From contig CAVZBY010000013.1 in the NCBI GenBank assembly GCA_963773685.1, forward strand, positions 62,001-126,000: a stretch of DNA of 64,000 bases. Reading direction: 5' to 3'. This DNA comes from JALHVH01 sp963773685 (GTDB taxonomy: Bacteria; Acidobacteriota; Aminicenantia; Aminicenantales; Saccharicenantaceae). Position numbers and translations under genes: made by a program. Positions 16,516 through 24,579 of the stretch are shown piece after piece. The stretch's first letter is position 1, and every line of letters begins with the position of its first letter. The notes beneath the pieces were generated by a model. That model was not told the DNA's origin. It did not search any database and was given only the letters and a program-made list of their open reading frames with translations.

Positions 16516-19500
16516 TCAGATCTCGACCTCTTCTTTCTTGCGTCCGAACCAGCTGTAGAGCACGGGGAGGAGGAGAAGCGTCAGGATCGTGGACGTGATC
16601 AGTCCGCCGACGACCACGACGGCCAGCGGTCGCTGGATCTCGGACCCCGGGCCCTGGGCGAACAGGAGAGGCGCCAGGCTGAAGATCGTGATCGTGGCCG
16701 TCATCAGCACCGGGCGCAAGCGGTTGAGACAGCCCTGGACGATGGCTTCGCCGAGCGGCTTCCCCTCCTCCTGAAGCTGGGTGATGTACGACAGGAGGAC
16801 GATGCCGTTGAGAACGGCGATGCCGAAGAGGGCGATGAAGCCGACCGAGGCCGGAACGGAGAGATAGAGCCCTGAAAAGTAGAGCGCCAGGACCCCGCCG
16901 ATCAGGGCGAAGGGCAGGTCGAGGATGACGAGCAGCGAAACCCTGAGCGAGCCGAAGGTCATGAAAAGCAGCAGCAGGATCAGGCCGATGGTCGCCGGCA
17001 GGATGATCGCCAGCCGCTGCATGGCGCGCTGTTGGCTTTCGAACTGTCCCCCCCAGCCGAGGAAATATCCCGGGGGAAGCGCGACGTCGCGCCCGATCGC
17101 CCGGCGGGCCTCGGCGACGAAACCGCCCAGGTCGCGGCCGCTGATATTGCACTCGACCCCGATCCGGCGCTGGCCGGACTCGCGGCTGATCTGGCTGGGT
17201 CCCTCGATCATGGCGATGTCCGCCACCTGGCTCAAGGGGACGCGCGCCCCGCCCGGCGTCCGGACGAGGATGGCCCCGATCGACGGAATGGAATTTCGCC
17301 GCGGCTCGGGGTAGCGGATCTGAAGATCGAAATACCTGTCCCCCTCATAGATCTGGGTCACGGTCTTGCCGCCGACCGCCGCCTCCACGATGGATTGAAC
17401 GTCCTCGACGTTGAGGCCGAGACGGGCGATCCGGCCACGGTCGGGTCGGATCGTGATGTAGGGCTGTCCCGCGACCCTCTCGACGTTGATGTCCGTTGCG
17501 CCCCGGACCCGGCCGAGCGTGGCGGCGATCTCGTCGGCCTTGCCCTTGAGGATGTCCAGGTCCTCGCCGAAGAGCTTGATGATGAGCTGGGCCCGCGTGC
17601 CGGCGACCAGCTCGTCGATGCGGCAGGCGATCGGCTGGCTGAACGAGATGTTCATTCCCGGAAAGTCCTTTACCGCCTCCCGCATGAGGTCGACGAGCTC
17701 CTCGCGGTTCCGGGCCGACGTCCATTCCTCCCTCGGCTTGAACACGCCGACGTAGCCCGTCTTCTCGACGCCCCGGGCTTCCAGGGCGATGCCGGTCTGT
17801 CCCGTCTTGCCGATGATCGTCACGACCTCGGGGAATTCCATGAGGCGGGCTTGGACTTTGCGGCTCATGGCCAGGGACTCATCGAGGGAGATCCCGGGCA
17901 GGAACTGGATATCGGTGTCCAAGCCGCCCTCGTCCATGATGGGCATGAACTCCGTTCCCAGCCGGGGGATCACGGCGGCCGTCCCCGCCAGGAGCGCGAC
18001 AGAGACCGCGACGATCACGCCTTTGCGCCTCAGGCCCCAGCGGAGAAGCGGCAGATAGGCCTTTTTGGCCCCCTCGACGATAAAGCTCTTCCGTTCCGGA
18101 TGAGGTTTGAGGACCATATAGCAGAAGGCCGGGATCGCCACGAGCGAAAGCACGAGCGAGGCGAACAGGGCGATGACATGAGTGAAGCCCAAGGGCAGGA
18201 ACATCTTGCCTTCGATCCCCTGGAGCGCAAAGATCGGGATGAAGGTCAGGGCGATGATGAGCTCGCCGAAGATGGACGGCTTTCGGACCTCGAGGATGGC
18301 CTTGAGGACGGTCGACAGCTTGTGGGTCCCGACCCCTTTCTCCGAGAGGTGCCGCTGGACGTTCTCCACCTGGATGATGGTCGCGTCGATGATCATGCCT
18401 ATCGAGATGGCCAAGCCGCCGAGCGACATGAGGTTGGCTGAAAGCCCGAAGATCTTCATCGTGAAGAACGTGAACAGGACCGAGAGCGGCAGGGCCAGGA
18501 CGACGATGAACGCTCCGCGGAAGCTGCGGAGGAAAGCATAGAGGATAAGGATGACGAGCAACGACCCGATCAGCAGGGCTTCGGTCACGGTGTGGACGGC
18601 CCGATTGATGATGTCCGAACGCTTGTAATAGGGCTCGATGCGGAGCCCGAGCGGAAGGACGCCCGAACCGTTGATCTCGACGACCCGGTGTTCGATGGCC
18701 CGGACGACGGCCCGCCCGTTGGCGCCTCGGAGCATCATGACCACGCCGCCCACGACCTCGCCCGTCCCGTCCTTGACCGCGCCGCCCTGACGGACGGCCT
18801 GTCCGGCCTCGATCCCGGCCACGTCCCTCAGGAGCACGGGCACGCCCCCCTCCGTCTTCAGGGCCACGTCTCCGATGTCCGCGACGTTCTGGAGCAGGCC
18901 GATCCCCCGCACCAGGAACTGCCGCTCGTCGCGCTCCAGGACATTGCCTCCGACGTTGAGGTTGTTCCGGCGGACCTTCTCGCCGATATCCCCGAGCGTG
19001 AGGTCATAAGCGAGGAGCTTCTCCGGGTCCACCGTGACATGGTACTGTTTGATGTAGCCGCCGAAGGAGTTGATCTCGTTGACGCCGGGTATGGACTTGA
19101 GCAGGGGGGCCAGGATCCAGTCCTGAACGGTCCGGACCTGGGTCAGGTATTCTTTCATGCCCATGCCGGCCGGCAGGTCCCCGATGAGGGTGTACTGATA
19201 GATCTCGCCCATGGCCGTGGAAACGGGTCCCATGGCGATCTCCGTGCCCGCGGGGACGCGCTCCCTGGCCTCGATCAGCCGCTCGAGGACGAGCTGGCGG
19301 GCGAAATAGATATCGACGCCGTCCTCGAAAACGATCGTGACGACGGACAGGCCGGCCTTCGAGATCGACCGGACCTGGGCGAGCCGCGGCAGGCCGCGCA
19401 TCACGATCTCGATCGGATAGGTGACGAACCTCTCGACTTCCGGAGGCGACATGCCCGGGGCGGTGGACAGGACTTCGACCTGGATGTTGGTGACGTCGGG

Positions 19501-19623
19501 GAAGGCGTCGATCGAGATGCTCAGAACGGACCAGGCGCCCAGGGCGACGAGAAAGAGAACGCCGATGACGACGAAAGCCCTCTTGCGGAGCGATCCCTCG
19601 ACAAGGCGTTCAATCATGCCCAT
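16516..19623 (-). CDS. HME-RND family metal efflux pump (CzcA/CusA-like)
   Basis: A 1035-aa intact RND pump of the heavy-metal family. It contains the CzcA-type opening (SISIDAFPDVTNIQVEV), two large periplasmic loops and about twelve membrane helices. The proton-relay region in helix 4 reads AISIGMIIDATIIQVEN (about residues 400-416). It keeps one Asp and the Glu but lacks the first Asp of the DFG-type relay of CzcA, in this respect resembling CusA. The methionine expected for CusA-type copper binding near residue 570 is not evident, so I leave the metal open. The start at 19623 has a GGAGG site six bases upstream and overlaps the adaptor gene by 14 bases. Despite its length it carries no frameshift. 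Confidence 0.92.
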   Translation of the reverse strand: MGMIERLVEGSLRKRAFVVIGVLFLVALGAWSVLSISIDAFPDVTNIQVEVLSTAPGMSPPEVERFVTYPIEIVMRGLPRLAQVRSISKAGLSVVTIVFEDGVDIYFARQLVLERLIEARERVPAGTEIAMGPVSTAMGEIYQYTLIGDLPAGMGMKEYLTQVRTVQDWILAPLLKSIPGVNEINSFGGYIKQYHVTVDPEKLLAYDLTLGDIGEKVRRNNLNVGGNVLERDERQFLVRGIGLLQNVADIGDVALKTEGGVPVLLRDVAGIEAGQAVRQGGAVKDGTGEVVGGVVMMLRGANGRAVVRAIEHRVVEINGSGVLPLGLRIEPYYKRSDIINRAVHTVTEALLIGSLLVILILYAFLRSFRGAFIVVLALPLSVLFTFFTMKIFGLSANLMSLGGLAISIGMIIDATIIQVENVQRHLSEKGVGTHKLSTVLKAILEVRKPSIFGELIIALTFIPIFALQGIEGKMFLPLGFTHVIALFASLVLSLVAIPAFCYMVLKPHPERKSFIVEGAKKAYLPLLRWGLRRKGVIVAVSVALLAGTAAVIPRLGTEFMPIMDEGGLDTDIQFLPGISLDESLAMSRKVQARLMEFPEVVTIIGKTGQTGIALEARGVEKTGYVGVFKPREEWTSARNREELVDLMREAVKDFPGMNISFSQPIACRIDELVAGTRAQLIIKLFGEDLDILKGKADEIAATLGRVRGATDINVERVAGQPYITIRPDRGRIARLGLNVEDVQSIVEAAVGGKTVTQIYEGDRYFDLQIRYPEPRRNSIPSIGAILVRTPGGARVPLSQVADIAMIEGPSQISRESGQRRIGVECNISGRDLGGFVAEARRAIGRDVALPPGYFLGWGGQFESQQRAMQRLAIILPATIGLILLLLFMTFGSLRVSLLVILDLPFALIGGVLALYFSGLYLSVPASVGFIALFGIAVLNGIVLLSYITQLQEEGKPLGEAIVQGCLNRLRPVLMTATITIFSLAPLLFAQGPGSEIQRPLAVVVVGGLITSTILTLLLLPVLYSWFGRKKEEVEI

Positions 19624-20755
19624 GTTCGTCCTCCAGCCCGCCCTTGCGCATCTCGGATTTCAAGAGGAAGCCTCCCGACGTGACGACGGTCTCCCCCTCC
19701 GTGAGGCCGCTGAGGATCTCGACGTATCCGGCGAACGGCTCGCCGGCCACGACCTCGCGCCGGGTGAAGGTCCTCTCCCCCGTCCTGACGAAGACGACCG
19801 TCCGTCCCTCGTCGTCCTGGACCGCGGCTTCGGGCACGGCGATGGCGGCCCTTTCGCCGGCGGCCGCTACCGACGCATCGACGTACATTCCCGCCTTGAG
19901 CTTGCCGGACGGGTTGGGAACCTCGACCCGGCCCTCGATCGTCCGGGTCGCGGGTTCGATGACGTCGCCGACGAGGGCGAGCCGGCCCCGGAACTCCTCG
20001 CCGGGATAGGCCTGGGTCTTCAGAATGACGTCCGTCCCCGCTTTCACCGAGGAGATGTCCTTCTCCTGGATGTGGAGGCAGGCCCAGAGCGTCGACGGGT
20101 CGGCCAGCCGGAAGAGGCTCGTGCCGAGCTCGACGGCATCGCCGGAGACGATCCCGCTTTCGAGGACGGTGCCGGAAAGCGGCGCCCGCACGGCGAGAAG
20201 CGGCAGGGGCACGGCCCGGGCGTCGAGGGCGTCGATCTCGGCGGCCGTAACGCCCAGAAGGACGAGGCGTTCCCGGGCCCCGGCGAGAAAGGCGCGGGCC
20301 GGTCCTTCCTCACCCTCCTTGCCGGTAAGCCTCCGGGCCCGGGCCCCCGCCTGGATATACTCGGCCTGCAGGGTCAGGTAGTTCGGGCTGTAGATCTCCG
20401 CCAGGAGCTGGCCTTCTCGGACCCGGTCGCCCTGAACGGCGAGGACCCGTTCGAGCCGGCCCGGGGTCCGGGCCGTGAGATGGACGACGCGGCGCGCGTT
20501 CCATTCGAGCTCGCCCGCGGCCGTTGTCCGTCGCGCGACCGAGCGCATGGCCGCGACCTCCGTCTTGATATCCGCCGCCGCGACGGCTTGGGCCGTCAGC
20601 GTCACGGATGCCGGGGCCTCGGCTTCATGAGCGACGATCTCGGCCGCATGTTCGGCCTCAGCGCTATTCTTGGCGCGGCAGCCGGCGACGAAGAGGAGGG
20701 CCGGAAGGGCGGCCCAGAGAAGATATCGGGAAAACGTCTTCATTCGATTCTCCAT
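19610..20755 (-). CDS. CzcB/CusB-like periplasmic adaptor lipoprotein
   Basis: A 381-aa membrane fusion protein of the metal RND system. It starts with a signal sequence and lipobox (LFVAGC, Cys near residue 26), so it is probably a lipoprotein. The adaptor domains follow: LTARTPGRLERVLAVQGDRV (lipoyl half), a short hairpin, LPLLAVRAPLSGTVLESGIV (second half) and a beta-barrel. The C-terminus ends DEHGHD, and a His/Glu-rich stretch lies soon after the lipobox, both plausible metal-binding segments. It overlaps the czcC-like and czcA-like genes on both sides. Confidence 0.88.
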   Translation of the reverse strand: MENRMKTFSRYLLWAALPALLFVAGCRAKNSAEAEHAAEIVAHEAEAPASVTLTAQAVAAADIKTEVAAMRSVARRTTAAGELEWNARRVVHLTARTPGRLERVLAVQGDRVREGQLLAEIYSPNYLTLQAEYIQAGARARRLTGKEGEEGPARAFLAGARERLVLLGVTAAEIDALDARAVPLPLLAVRAPLSGTVLESGIVSGDAVELGTSLFRLADPSTLWACLHIQEKDISSVKAGTDVILKTQAYPGEEFRGRLALVGDVIEPATRTIEGRVEVPNPSGKLKAGMYVDASVAAAGERAAIAVPEAAVQDDEGRTVVFVRTGERTFTRREVVAGEPFAGYVEILSGLTEGETVVTSGGFLLKSEMRKGGLEDEHGHD

Positions 20756-21993
20756 CAGTCCATGGATTCGCCGGCGACTTCGAGGTCGGCCAGGGCGAGG
20801 TTGTAGATGAGCAGGGCGCGCAGATGTTCGACCTGGGCCAGGACATAGGTCCGGTGAAGGTCGAGGAAGCTGAACGCTTCGGCCTTGCCGTAGCGGAAGT
20901 ATTCGAGCTGGATGCCGAGCTCGTCCTCGAGCTCCTGGAGCAGGCCCTTCTCGTAGACGAGGACCTGCTCCTCCGCCGACTTGGCGGCGACATAGGCGCT
21001 TTCGATCGCCGTCCTGACGCGAAGGTCGAGCGACGCGGAGCCGAGGCGGACGGCCTCCGCATCGGCGACGGCCTCCAGGCGCGCGCCCTTGGCCCGGCCG
21101 GGCCTGAGGAAGGGCATGGTCAGCCCGAACGAGACGCCCCAGGCGTTGGGGCGGACGCTTGGCAGAAGGACGCCGGCCAGGAAATCGGGGCGCCGACTCA
21201 GATCGGCCAGCTTCACGGCGGAAGCGGCCCGCTCCATCCGCAGTCCCGCGATCCGGAACGACGGAAGGGTCGCCCGGGCCCGATCGAGGAGCGACGCCGC
21301 GTCGTCCGCGAGGGGAACGAACGGCAGTGGGGTCAGCGGCGCGATGGGCGTGCCTGGATCACGCCCCAGAAGCTCATTGAGCTGGAGCTCGGCCGTGCGC
21401 TTTTGCCTGGCCTGGTCGAGGACCTGGTTCCTCAGCCGGGCCTTTTCGGCGCGGGCCCTCAGCACGTCGGCATAGGCGGCGGCGCCGGTGCGGTACTTCG
21501 ATTGCAGGTCTTCGATGAGAGCGTCGAGCCGGCCGATCGAGCGCTCGAGGGCCCCGGCGGCGCCGCCGGCGAACGCCGCGGCCCAGTAGGCTCTCTTGAC
21601 CCTGGCCGCGAGGAGCAGCCGGACCCGGTCGAGCTCGGCCGCGGCCATGTCCTCCCCGGTGCGGCCGATCCCGGTCCGCAGGGCGCGCTTGCCGGGATAT
21701 TCGAACACCTGTTCGATGCCGAGATGAACTTCCGTCTGGTCGCCCTCCTTCCTGAGGCCGGGGATGGGGACGCCCTCGACGCTGGCCTGGATCTGGGGCT
21801 CGGGCCGGGACCTGAGCTGGAGCGTTCGGCCGCGCGCCGCTTCAACCCGGGTCAGGGCCGCCAGGACTTCGGGATTCCGGGACAGGGCGATCTCCACCGC
21901 TTTTTCGAGGGTGAGCGGTTCTTCGCCCCGGGCGGGCAAGCCCGGCGCGAGCCCCGACATCAGGATGAGGAAAACGATCCCTAAAGATCTCAT
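20755..21993 (-). CDS. CzcC-like outer-membrane efflux protein
   Basis: A 412-aa TolC-superfamily protein and the outer-membrane partner of the metal efflux pump. It has a signal peptide (cleavage near PARGEE) followed by LTLEKAVEIALSRNPEV, the typical start of the first efflux repeat, and a second repeat later. Length fits the CzcC group, shorter than TolC. I chose ATG 21993 because a GGAGG ribosome-binding site lies five bases before it; a TTG twelve bases upstream is less likely. Its stop overlaps the adaptor start, indicating translational coupling. Confidence 0.88.
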   Translation of the reverse strand: MRSLGIVFLILMSGLAPGLPARGEEPLTLEKAVEIALSRNPEVLAALTRVEAARGRTLQLRSRPEPQIQASVEGVPIPGLRKEGDQTEVHLGIEQVFEYPGKRALRTGIGRTGEDMAAAELDRVRLLLAARVKRAYWAAAFAGGAAGALERSIGRLDALIEDLQSKYRTGAAAYADVLRARAEKARLRNQVLDQARQKRTAELQLNELLGRDPGTPIAPLTPLPFVPLADDAASLLDRARATLPSFRIAGLRMERAASAVKLADLSRRPDFLAGVLLPSVRPNAWGVSFGLTMPFLRPGRAKGARLEAVADAEAVRLGSASLDLRVRTAIESAYVAAKSAEEQVLVYEKGLLQELEDELGIQLEYFRYGKAEAFSFLDLHRTYVLAQVEHLRALLIYNLALADLEVAGESMD

Positions 21994-22052
21994 GGGTACC
22001 TCCAAGACCGAATGACAGCGCCTGAGAGAACCTGGCGGTTTTCGGGAGAGGC

Positions 22053-22325
22053 TTAATCGGGCGGGTGGTAGATGTCCGAGATGAACCCGGGGATGACGTC
22101 AGGATCTCCCGCGGCCGACAGGCGCGCGAAGCGGCTCGGGGCCACGGGAGAAGCGGCGAGAACGACGGGCCTTGAGCCCGGCGCCAGCCAATGGAGGGGA
22201 TTGCATACGCCCGCGAGCTCCTCATGACATAGGAAATCGTGGGAGACGGTGTTAAGCGAGAACAGGACGAGGACGAAGGCCAGGAGGCCTTTCGCTGCGA
22301 ATGCGCGTCGCTCGGTGACGGACAT
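22053..22325 (-). CDS. Small membrane protein heading the metal efflux operon
   Basis: A 90-aa protein at the head of the czcCBA-like operon. It has an N-terminal hydrophobic helix (about residues 11-28), then HDFLCHEELAGVCNPLHW with two Cys and two His in eighteen residues, and a proline-rich tail ending YHPPD. The His/Cys cluster just outside the membrane suggests metal sensing or binding, reminiscent of DUF2946-type proteins found beside copper and RND genes; this is inference. A TTGACA-17-TACAAT promoter ends eight bases before the ATG at 22325, so the transcript is probably leaderless. That promoter is the main evidence that the gene is real. Confidence 0.65.
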   Translation of the reverse strand: MSVTERRAFAAKGLLAFVLVLFSLNTVSHDFLCHEELAGVCNPLHWLAPGSRPVVLAASPVAPSRFARLSAAGDPDVIPGFISDIYHPPD

Positions 22326-22333
22326 CACGAACC

Positions 22334-22362
22334 ATTGTAGGCATCAAATCCTTGCCTGTCAA
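22334..22362 (-). promoter_or_regulatory. Strong sigma-70 promoter of the metal efflux operon
   Basis: Read on the minus strand: TTGACA (22362-22357), 17-base spacer, TACAAT (22339-22334). The start codon is at 22325, only eight bases after the -10 box, so the transcript would begin at or next to the ATG. A CzcR- or CueR-type operator was not recognised. Confidence 0.75.
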
Positions 22363-22421
22363 TGACAAGCGGGGCGGAGGGGGCTGGAACGGAGGCCCGA
22401 GACGCGGTACAATCGGTGGCG

Positions 22422-23096
22422 ATGGACGCGCGTCGGGCGGTTGCGGGAGGGCTCATCGCGGCGGCCGCGGCCGTCTTTTCTTCCTGCTCGCGCCCGGAAC
22501 GCGGCGTCGTCATCCTGTGCGCCGGCGACAGCCTCACCGAGCAGGGTTACCCGCGCTCTCTCCGTGCGGCCCTCAGGGCGGACGGCATGCGCGCCCGGGT
22601 CCTCAACTACGGCCGGAGCGGGAATACGTCGGCCGAATACCTGGCCTTCCTGAACCGGAACAAGGAGAAGCTCGGCGCCGAGAGGCCGGATATCGTGCTC
22701 CTCGAGCTCGGGACCAACGACGTCCGGGTGGACGGCGACCGCGCGACGGCAGGGGACTTCGAGAGGAACATCAGGGAGATCGTCGGCGTCTTGCGGGGCT
22801 TCCGGACGAGGACCGGGGAGCCTCCCGCCATATTCCTGGCCGCCGTTCCTCCCGTTCCGGAGGGAACGCCGTTCCCCTTCGGCCCCGATTCCGGGGCCAG
22901 GGTCGCCGCCGAGATCAATCCGGCCGTCAGGGCCGTCTGCGCGGACCTCGGGATCGGCTTCGTGGACAACTACACGCTCTTCGCCGTCTCGCCGGACCTG
23001 CTCCCCGGCGTCCACCCGAGCCCGAAAGGCTACGAGGCCATGGCCGCCAACTGGTATTCGGCCATCCGGGACCGCCTCCGGCGGTCGGCGCGCTGA
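22422..23096 (+). CDS. SGNH/GDSL-family lipoprotein esterase
   Basis: A 224-aa exported hydrolase. The N-terminus has a signal with lipobox-like SSCS (Cys near residue 22). The SGNH blocks are visible: GDSLTEQGY (block I, catalytic Ser), GRSGNTSAEYL (block II Gly), ELGTNDVRVD (block III Asn) and a C-terminal GVHPSPKGY (catalytic Asp/His region; the exact Asp is not clear). Family members include acyl esterases and TesA-like lysophospholipases. A TACAAT box at 22408-22413 lies eight bases before the ATG, with a weak -35 (TGGAAC), so a leaderless transcript is likely. The substrate is unknown. Confidence 0.85.
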   Translation: MDARRAVAGGLIAAAAAVFSSCSRPERGVVILCAGDSLTEQGYPRSLRAALRADGMRARVLNYGRSGNTSAEYLAFLNRNKEKLGAERPDIVLLELGTNDVRVDGDRATAGDFERNIREIVGVLRGFRTRTGEPPAIFLAAVPPVPEGTPFPFGPDSGARVAAEINPAVRAVCADLGIGFVDNYTLFAVSPDLLPGVHPSPKGYEAMAANWYSAIRDRLRRSAR

Positions 23097-23105
23097 GCTT
23101 TTTCC

Positions 23106-23134
23106 TTGCATTTCCAGGCCCGCTTTGCTAAGAT
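23106..23134 (+). promoter_or_regulatory. Promoter of the Hfq-like gene
   Basis: TTGCAT (23106-23111), 17 bases, then TAAGAT (23129-23134) preceded by TGC, an extended -10. It lies 53 bases before the start chosen for the Hfq-like gene, giving a normal leader with a GGAGAGAG ribosome-binding site. Confidence 0.6.
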
Positions 23135-23187
23135 GAAACCAATCGATCCTTTTCCTTAAGGCAGCAAAAACCGTGGAGAGAGAATTC

Positions 23188-23547
23188 ATGAACAGGAAGC
23201 TCATCCGGCCTAATCTGTCCGAGATAAAGGACAAGATCAACAGGGAGAGGGATAGGGACAGGGATAGGGACAAGGACGCGGATAAGCGGAAGATGCACCC
23301 TCCCACGGATACGTTCGCCGAGAACTACTACTACCTCAAGCAGATGAACAAGAAGACGCCCATGGCGGTCGTCTTCACGGACGGCGAGGTCCTCGAAGGC
23401 TATATCGAGTGGTACGACCGCAACTGCATCAAGCTCAACCGGGAAAACGCCCCGAACATGCTCGTTTACAAAAGCCACGTCAAGTATATCTACAAGCTCG
23501 GAGAGGCGCCGGAGCCCGCCGCGGACGAAACGAAAAAGCGAAAATGA
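23188..23547 (+). CDS. Hfq/LSm-like protein with charged N-terminal extension
   Basis: A 119-aa protein. The C-terminal half (about residues 52-105) looks like an Hfq/LSm fold: FTDGEVLEGYIEWYDRNCI matches the Sm1 pattern and MLVYKSHVKYIYKL matches the YKH motif of Hfq Sm2. The first fifty residues are an unusual low-complexity run of alternating Arg/Asp (RERDRDRDRDKDADKRK). Hfq binds small RNAs and poly(U); the key YKxH is seen here as YKSH. I chose ATG 23188 because of the ribosome-binding site; a GTG at 23173 in frame is possible. pdxA follows, overlapping the stop. RNA-chaperone function is inferred. Confidence 0.72.
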   Translation: MNRKLIRPNLSEIKDKINRERDRDRDRDKDADKRKMHPPTDTFAENYYYLKQMNKKTPMAVVFTDGEVLEGYIEWYDRNCIKLNRENAPNMLVYKSHVKYIYKLGEAPEPAADETKKRK

Positions 23548-24521
23548 CCCTGCCCGCCATCGGGATCAGCCTCGGGGATCCCGGGGGGATCGGCCCGGAA
23601 GTCGTCCTCAAAGCGCTGGCCGCCCCTTCCCTTCTTCCTGAAGCGCGGTTCATCGTGTTCGGGGACCGGCGCGTTTGGGAGTCGGAACGCGAAGCGACGG
23701 GGATCCGGCTCGAGGCCCCGATCCATAAGGGCGAAGCCGTTCCCCTGGCCCCGGGGCTCCATTTCAAGGATACGGGCGCGGTGCCGGGCGAGGTCCTCCG
23801 CGGCAGGGCGACCCCGGAGAACGGGAAAAGCTCTTTTCGCGCGTTCGAAAGGGCCGTCGAATGGGCCGGAAGGGGCATCCTCGATGCCGTCGTTACCGCC
23901 CCCGTCTCGAAGACCTCCTGGCGCCTGGCCGGGCTTTCCTGGCGAGGGCATACGGAGTACCTGGATTCCCTGTATCCCGGGGCGATCATGACGTTCTGGT
24001 CGGAACGCCTGAAGGTCGCGCTCCTGAGCCATCATATCCCCCTGGCGGAGGCCCTCTGCCGGGTCCGGACGGGCGTTCTCCTGGACTTCTTTCGCGCCCT
24101 GCACCGGAGCCTGGCCCGGGTCCGTTCGGAGGTCGAGGAGCTGCTCGTCGCCGGCCTGAATCCGCACGCCGGCGAGGACGGGCTCTTAGGCACAGAGGAA
24201 TCCGCGGAGATCGCGCCCGCCATCGCGGCCGCGCAGATGGAGGGAATTCCCGTCCGAGGGCCGTTCCCTCCCGACACGGTGTTCCTCAAGGCTCTCGGTC
24301 ATCCCGAAATGATGGTCGTGGCCCTATTCCATGACCAGGGGCTCATCGGCTTCAAGGCCGTGGCTTTCGCTGCCGGAGTGAATACGACTCTGGGGATGCC
24401 CTTCGTCCGAACCTCGCCCGACCACGGCACCGCCTTCGACATCGCGGGCAAGGGCGTCGCCGACCCTCTCAGCATGCAGGAAGCCCTTCGCCTCGCCGTC
24501 AGGCTCGCGGCATCCCGATAG
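23544..24521 (+). CDS. pdxA: 4-hydroxythreonine-4-phosphate dehydrogenase PdxA
   Basis: PdxA oxidises 4-phosphohydroxy-L-threonine in the DXP-dependent vitamin B6 pathway. The 325-aa protein begins MTLPAIGISLGDPGGIGPEV, the classic family start. It contains the metal-site His in WRGHTEYL, GLNPHAGEDG, and the C-terminal FHDQGLI and TSPDHGTAFDIAG motifs. Length is normal. It overlaps the Hfq-like gene by four bases, hence likely co-transcribed. pdxJ is not in the window. Confidence 0.95.
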   Translation: MTLPAIGISLGDPGGIGPEVVLKALAAPSLLPEARFIVFGDRRVWESEREATGIRLEAPIHKGEAVPLAPGLHFKDTGAVPGEVLRGRATPENGKSSFRAFERAVEWAGRGILDAVVTAPVSKTSWRLAGLSWRGHTEYLDSLYPGAIMTFWSERLKVALLSHHIPLAEALCRVRTGVLLDFFRALHRSLARVRSEVEELLVAGLNPHAGEDGLLGTEESAEIAPAIAAAQMEGIPVRGPFPPDTVFLKALGHPEMMVVALFHDQGLIGFKAVAFAAGVNTTLGMPFVRTSPDHGTAFDIAGKGVADPLSMQEALRLAVRLAASR

Positions 24522-24544
24522 GCGATCGACCATCCCCGGCCGGT

Positions 24545-24573
24545 TTAGAACTGACGCCGGGATATGGTATAAA
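24545..24573 (+). promoter_or_regulatory. Promoter for the first lipoprotein-phosphotransferase-like gene
   Basis: TTAGAA (24545-24550), 17-base spacer, TATAAA (24568-24573) preceded by TGG (extended -10). Only six bases separate the -10 box from ATG 24580, so translation probably starts from the transcript's 5' end. If the second ATG at 24595 is used, the leader would be about fifteen bases. Confidence 0.6.
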
Positions 24574-24579
24574 GTCATT

